From assembly GCF_021018895.1 (NCBI RefSeq), contig NC_079375.1, positions 7,028,001 to 7,092,000 of the forward strand: a stretch of 64,000 nucleotides of DNA, given 5' to 3'. Shown here piece by piece: positions 58,321 through 64,000 of the stretch (within the stretch, counting starts at the first letter, position 1; each line of letters begins with the position of its first letter). A program made the position numbers and the translations under genes. The notes beneath the pieces are model-generated. The model was not told where the DNA came from. It saw only the letters and a list, made by a program, of their open reading frames with translations, and made no database searches. Origin of the DNA: Seriola aureovittata. Taxonomy: Eukaryota > Chordata > Actinopteri > Carangiformes > Carangidae.

Positions 58321-59527
58321 CATGGTCAAAAACTCCACAGGTGACCTTTAATTTCAGTACAACACAGGCGCCATGTCTTTTACATATTGTTACATATTGT
58401 GGTTGTCAGATGAGCAGCTCCTGTAATATGGATAAGACGGAGAAACTGTGACTAAATGCCAATCTTCTGATCTGAGCGTCGTGTCTGAGGAAATTATTTT
58501 TCATTCTGGACCAGAATCAGTGGAAAGAAACTGGACGTCAACCTAGAAAAGTGACACAAACCAAACAAAACCACAGATGTTATCCCTTGAATGGCTCGCT
58601 GATGCCTCTGGTTAAGTAACAGGCAGACGCAGGAACTGAAAATGGATATTTCGTCTCCAATTTATCAGTAGAGACGAGTCAGTCTAATCATAGATGAACT
58701 AAATAGCAGATGCTCCGGTCTCTTGGGCCTCAGAAAATGTGGTGAATTTTATTTTTAATCTGTTTTTATTAGCATGAATGTCACGGCTGTGTAATCATGC
58801 TTCATAATCTCCAGCCGTCCACTTCATATGACTGTGCGTGCCCCTGGCAGTCGGCGCTTACTCATCCTAAAATAGTTTGGGTTGAAAATGAAACAGCACT
58901 TAGTTCAACAGCTCCTCTGCGTTATAATCACAGTCTGAGAGATTCTGTTCAATATTTGTGAATGTGAATAGCTCTTTACCAAAGTGATGTGTTGTAGATT
59001 GCAGACATCTTTTGTGATGTTGTCAGTTCGAAATGCCTGAAGCTGCTCCAGACAGAACGGATCAGAAAAGACAGAAGAAAAGAAAAGACCCCACGGGGAT
59101 TTTCTAGGGATGAGGGAGTTTTTTCTGGGTTAAAATCGACACCATCCCTATGGAGTAAAAGCTCACATTGATATAAACGCTCAAACAAAAGAGAAATTCA
59201 GTCTTCCATTCATTGAAAGAGCTCACGGTTTTACACCTGACGACCCTGCAAGTTTGAGCTTGATCCAGTTTGTTTTTCCGCACAGCAGAAATCATTTTCA
59301 CATCCTTGAGAGAGACTGGAGGCTTTTTGCTGCCTTTTATAGATGGTGCTGGAGGCCTGGTGACAAAGTGGCTTCTGGTCGTGGCTACTGTTAGTTGAGG
59401 CAAAATGGACTTGACTGGAGGGATTATAAATAGCTTCCCTAATGACAATTATATGTTCTTTTATCATTTCAAGAAAAATAAGGGCTGTAATAAGAACATA
59501 ACACCTCCTTTTTCTCTCTTTCTTCCC

Positions 59528-59530
<3 letters not shown>

Positions 59531-59611
<81 letters not shown>

Positions 59612-59636
59612 AAAGAGAGAGAGAGAGAGAGTGTAT

Positions 59637-59673
<37 letters not shown>

Positions 59674-59684
59674 TGTGTGTGTCT
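59531..59684. repeat. Composite (GT)n-(GA)n-(GT)n microsatellite
   Basis: GT at 59531-59608, GA-rich at 59609-59631, then GT again at about 59640-59684. About 150 bp in total. Confidence 0.97.
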
Positions 59685-60269
59685 CACCCACTGACCTGAC
59701 TCACACTGACTGGCTGAGTAGCATCACATGACCAGTGCTGTAAAGGCTACAAAAGCTGTTATAGGTCCAGGTCTGGATGGGATGACGTCTGCATCCGGAT
59801 CTAGACCGCGGCCCATCTATGAATGACCTCTGTACTAGGGCTTTCAATAGTCAACATGTAATGACAACCAATTGGGCAGTAAAGCATTACTTAGTGATAC
59901 GTTATAGTAATGTGATTACATTTTTAAAATTCAGTAATTATATCAGAGTTACTAATCCCAGGAGCGCTTTCTTACTTGGTGTTTTTGTGGTCGGCTTGTT
60001 CGTTGTTTTACCGCAACTTTGGCACGTTACTGTCAGCTTGGTCTCTGGACTGATCCTGGATCTGCTAGCTAGGAGCAGGGGCTAACAGAGAGGGGAGAGA
60101 GCTTCTACCAAAAGAGGAGATAAGTGACTCCTGTTAATTCGTCGTATTCACATCCTGTGTGTGTAGCTGCTGAGGCTAAGATAGCTGCTGGGTGGTTTGT
60201 GTGTTTGCTGTGTTTTATTTGAAGTGTTGCTCCATAAGAGGATACACAGTATCTGTGGTTTTAGGAACC

Positions 60270-60500
60270 AAAAGAACCATCTGAATGTCGTTTTACATCT
60301 CCTCTCTCAGGCGTCTCTCTGGAGCTCCGGTCATAGCAGGTCAGTGAATCTGCATTTAGGCGGTTTTAAGGCTCAGTTTCTGAATACAGGCTGCGGACTG
60401 AGCGCTTTGATACATTCATAGTATTAATATAGAACCTAGACCTGCTTTATAATCAAAGAACACATGGACATCTCACTTAATACAGCATGGGACCTTTAAA
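60270..60500 (+). repeat. Interspersed repeat related to 43060-43700
   Basis: GAACCTAGACCTGCTTTATA and ACATGGACATCTCACTTAAT, then AGCATGGGACCTTTAA, match the end of the nested element at 43620-43700. CTCAGTTTCTGAATACAGGC parallels CAGTTTCTGAATGTGGCCTG. Confidence 0.6.
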
Positions 60501-61745
60501 TTAAAAGGAGGAGACATGTGGGTGTGAAGGATTCAGGGTTAGTTATAGGCACCTTTGACGGAGCGTACAGACGAGAAGTGAAAATAATGTAACAAGCAAT
60601 GTAACACATGACCTTTTCCGCACACTAATTGGTAAAGAATAAGTTGATTATTTTTTCAGTGAGTAATTAATCACAGTTACTAAAAATAAATTGACGTTGC
60701 TCTGTCGATTTGTGAGGCCTCCACTAGGCAGCAAAGATCCTTACTCTTCTTCATGGGTGTTTTTGTGTACGGTGTTGAGTCTGAAACGCTACACATTTCT
60801 CCTCAGATGTTTTGGTGTCCCGATCATTCGTTCAGCTCGGTTCGCTTACTTTCCTCTGCTCTGCATTAACAAAGAGAACAACAACAGCCCCATTTGCTGA
60901 GGGCACAGCGTGTATACACCGTCAGATTCAGTCAGATCATCGCAGAGAAATCAATTGCACTTAATACATAAACCAAATTTCACTTTAGAGAGATGGGATT
61001 CTCTCCTTTGTTGCATCCAGACTTTCATTGTGCTTTTATAATAACAAAAAAGTTTCTGGTGCATCTCTGAAATGTGTGATATTCCAAACAAAACAGATGA
61101 AAATTGCCTGACCCTGAAATATTCGAACTCAAACTGAAGGAATTTGACAGAAAGCACCGATCACTGAACTTTGTTGATGTAATCTGCGTCCCAATGTGAC
61201 TGAGAGGAGGCACTGGCTTCCATGTCAAATGACTCCCCAGCTGTGCACAGGCTTGTTTACAGGGTGCGTAGTACGTGACTGTATCTGTAATTGCTTTGTG
61301 TATTGGATGTCAAGAGAAGAAGAAGCAGATAGTAGGAACGTTGCTGTTGGCTCATGTAGGAGATTGAAATAGTGTTTGCAGCATCGCCACATAACTGTAA
61401 TTTCATGCTTATCATGACAAGCCGTTTAAAGAGAAAAGAGAGCGGGAGGAGTCTTTGTGTTTCTCTCCACATGGAACCGTGATTCCCACTGTATACGGCC
61501 CGAAAAAAATCAGCACTCTCCATCCACACCAAGAGCAAGTCACTTGTCACCGAGCAAGCGTGTAATGACATTACATTTCTGCGTTGGAAGCTTGTAATTG
61601 CTGTGAAATTATCTTATTAAATGAAGCCACTGGAAACCCTGAAACACAAATAACCCGGCGTTCTGGGTGACTGTTCAACAGGTCAAAACCGGTCAATTCA
61701 TAAAAACAAGAAAGTCATCACAGTGTCCACTCCCAGTGGAAGGGT

Positions 61746-61759
61746 GGGGGGGGGGGGTC
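61746..61759. repeat. Poly-G tract
   Basis: A run of about 12-13 G residues. Confidence 0.85.
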
Positions 61760-62165
61760 AGCAGCTCGTCATTTTCTGTGTTCTCGTGGCCCCGTCTGAG
61801 AGAGAAATGAGGCGTTGTGGCGGCTGAAGGCAAAGAGCGGTCTTCCTTAAAGTCCATTTGCATTTATATCCTAATGATGTAATGATTCTTGGAGGATGCT
61901 AACAACACTATTAGCGGGAGAGGGACACTGGGTTACTGGATTTCCATTTAGAAGGTCAAAAAGTCAAAAATCCTTTTATCCTTCATCTGTGTTGTGGGGT
62001 TTACTCGCAGCCTCTGTATTGTCTGTATACTTGCCTTTAAAAACAGCAAAAACAGCTTGAAATTCATCGCTCAGTAGCTATAAAAACTATAGTGAAAATC
62101 ATGGTTTGGTTTTTTATTTTTTCTGCCCTCCTTGTACTTTATCTTATTTACGCTTTTGGGAATTC

Positions 62166-62360
62166 TACCACTCTGCCAAAAGTGTGTGGACACCTGAACA
62201 TCACACATCTTTGATTATTCAACATCTAATACAACACAACAGTTGTATCGTTGCCACTCATCCAGGAAGGATCTCCACAAGATATTTGTTCCTATTCAGC
62301 CACATGATCATTAGAGGTTTGTTGATTTATAGATGTGCATTAAGGAGCTCACTGCTTCAC
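62166..62360 (+). mobile_element. Tc1/mariner-type terminal remnant
   Basis: CTGCCAAAAGTGTGTGGACA then CCTGAACATCACAC is the typical left end of a fish Tc1-like element. GGAAGGATCTCCACAAGATA and TTCAGCCACATGATCATTAG continue in the order seen in that family. Only about 200 bp remain, without transposase. Confidence 0.6.
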
Positions 62361-62514
62361 TGACATTTGCGTCCCTAAAAATGTAACTACACATCGGGGA
62401 CATATTAGCTATGGCTGGACCACATAGTGACCTTCAAGCTGCTCTAATGGATATTTTTTTTTATAATATCAGTGTATCAAATGACAGTGTCAACAATATC
62501 AAAGATGTTGCTTG

Positions 62515-62895
62515 ATGTGATGAACCTACAGAGAATAATCAGGTGAATCTGCAGCTCTTGTCAGCTTTTTTTTTTTCTTTTTTCTTGCAGCACTTTCACT
62601 GGTTGAGCGTAGTGGAGCATTTAGCAGCTAAAGAGCCGGATATTTCCCTCTGGAATTGGTAGAGACCAAAAACAGAGCAAGAAGAGATGTGAATACTGGA
62701 CTTATATATTCATCAGGTGGCCAGAAACAGGACTCCCAAGTGAACGATAATGTTGTTCCATCACTGCTGCGTGTGTGAATGAGCGGCTGTTTGCTAACAA
62801 GTTCACCACATCAACTTGGCGTTGTTATGTCGATGTTGCGTTCAAAGCAAAAGCAATCAGTCAATGCAGGTTTAAGAACGGTGAGTGGTCCACTC
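62515..62895 (+). repeat. Diverged relative of the dispersed repeat within block A
   Basis: GATGAACCTACAGAGAATAA, TAGTGGAGCATTTAGCAGCT and GGATATTTCCCTCTGGAATT match 16204-16265 and 14345-14575 (for example GTAGTGGAGCATTTAGTAGT) in the same order. So the block A core belongs to a dispersed family and is not unique to the promoter region. Confidence 0.7.
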
Positions 62896-63489
62896 GTGTC
62901 GTCTGTGTTTCATCCTTTCGGCTGCATGTGTTGCACCTAAAAGGAGATTGAGATTGATGATAGTAAAGTAAAACCGTAAACAAGGAGAAGAAAGGCTCAC
63001 TTACCTGCTCCTGTTGACAAACGCACACCCCTCGCTCCTTAGAGTAAGAGTAACGACAGAATGTTAACACACTGCAGGATTCTCACACTCAGAAATGAGA
63101 CATGGTAGATAGAAGGTACCTGGATGTTCTACTGAATGAGACACTCAGTGAGTCATTGTGTAGCTCAGCCTCACTTTACACGTAGACACGTGTCATAAAG
63201 TAAATGATGGATCCTGCACGATACATCCAGCCACCTCTGAACTATGTATGAAAATCTGTGGTGGAACTACAGGTAAGACTCCCACTAAACCCCTCGCATC
63301 GACCAATCAATTTAAGGCCTCACTCACAGTCGGGGTTCTTCCCCAAAAAGTGCAGGATGGAGGTCGGGGCTCAGTGTCGGCCACTCAACGTCTTCCACAT
63401 CAAACGGAGAAAACCATTTTCTTTGCTTTTTGCATGCTGGCATTGTCATTTTGACACAACGGTCCATATACTGTTGTGGACACATAATG

Positions 63490-63500
63490 CCCCCCCCCCC
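63490..63500. repeat. Poly-C tract
   Basis: About 11 C residues. Confidence 0.85.
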
Positions 63501-63828
63501 TTCCCACATTTCACCTGATTTGATTTTTGATTTTCTGTGCGAGAAAATGCTCAAAAAGAAAAAAAAGCTCTGTGGTTGGAAAACGGCAAATTGCTTTCAT
63601 GTCACCAACAATGCTGTCACAAAAATGATACGTATTTGTCATGCCTCTTTCTAGAGCAGACCATTTCGTTTTTTTTCTTCCCTGCTTTTTGAATAAAATC
63701 TCCTCTCTGCAGTGGACGCTAATAAAATCATGTCCGACTCACATGAATCACTTATTCTACCTGCTGGGCAGTAACGCAGGCACAGACATGATGGTTAGCT
63801 CACAAGCTTCACTGGGTGAAATCTCCCA

Positions 63829-63829
<1 letters not shown>

Positions 63830-63884
<55 letters not shown>
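63830..63884. repeat. (CA)n microsatellite
   Basis: About 55 bp of uninterrupted CA. Confidence 0.97.
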
Positions 63885-63891
<7 letters not shown>

Positions 63892-64000
63892 GCATGCATC
63901 ATGAGTCCCATAGCAACCCAGCCATCTAATAAGCCTTATTAGATTACATGCTTCTGTGGCTTCAGATAGTATAACCTCATAACACAAAGCTCCACTGTGT

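Larger units (their letters stand above)
53118..64000 (+). other. ST6GALNAC3: ST6GALNAC3 intron 3, incomplete
   Basis: Begins GTGAGT and shows no acceptor followed by ST6GALNAC3-like coding sequence before 64000, so exon 4 is outside the window. It holds microsatellites, hAT-like and Tc1-like remnants and an unrecognised coding-like block at 56.5-57.1 kb. The stretches 53.3-54.5, 54.8-56.4, 58.4-59.4, 60.7-61.7 and 62.9-63.4 kb show nothing I can name. Confidence 0.8.

Overview
The window is vertebrate nuclear DNA, almost certainly from a percomorph-type teleost fish. It is AT-rich, intron-dominated and full of dinucleotide microsatellites and fish-type interspersed repeats. The only gene I can identify with confidence is the 5' two-thirds of a fish ST6GALNAC3 orthologue (a Golgi alpha-2,6-sialyltransferase) on the + strand. 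Family and repeat names come from recognition by eye; no database was searched.

Layout. From 1 to about 11.3 kb is intergenic DNA with microsatellites and decayed repeats and no convincing gene. At 11.3-11.55 kb a small CpG-rich island carries an RFX X-box-like site, a CRE-like site, an ETS site and a GC box. It is followed by a splice donor and two exon-like blocks (11775-11891 and 12495-12638) that keep one reading frame. This may be a small unrecognised gene or a gene remnant. A retroposed element with a 12-bp target duplication lies just downstream (12717-13074). From 13.9 to 22.3 kb is a recent partial tandem duplication around the ST6GALNAC3 promoter. The order is A1-B1-A2-X-B2, and the 3.9-kb segment X, which holds exon 1, is present only in the second copy.

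ST6GALNAC3. The GC-rich promoter and 5' UTR lie at about 17.33-17.70 kb. Exon 1 encodes only six residues (17702-17719). Intron 1 is about 28 kb. Exon 2 (45641-45835) encodes the membrane anchor and stem. Intron 2 is about 6.9 kb. Exon 3 (52708-53117) encodes the start of the catalytic domain, including sialylmotif L. Intron 3 begins at 53118 and continues past the window end, so the exons carrying sialylmotifs S, III and VS are missing from view. The three exons join in frame and would give residues 1-208 of a protein of about 305 residues.

The introns hold a decayed Tc1/mariner-type transposase pseudogene (37.4-38.6 kb), MITE-like elements with visible terminal inverted repeats, a tRNA-derived SINE on the minus strand, a nested repeat insertion (42.8-44.05 kb), an ancient local triplication (26.36-27.76 kb) and several minisatellites. 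I saw no rRNA, no functional tRNA, no CRISPR array and no viral gene. The best candidates for something undescribed are the 11.3-12.6 kb transcription-unit-like locus and the duplication that flanks the ST6GALNAC3 first exon.
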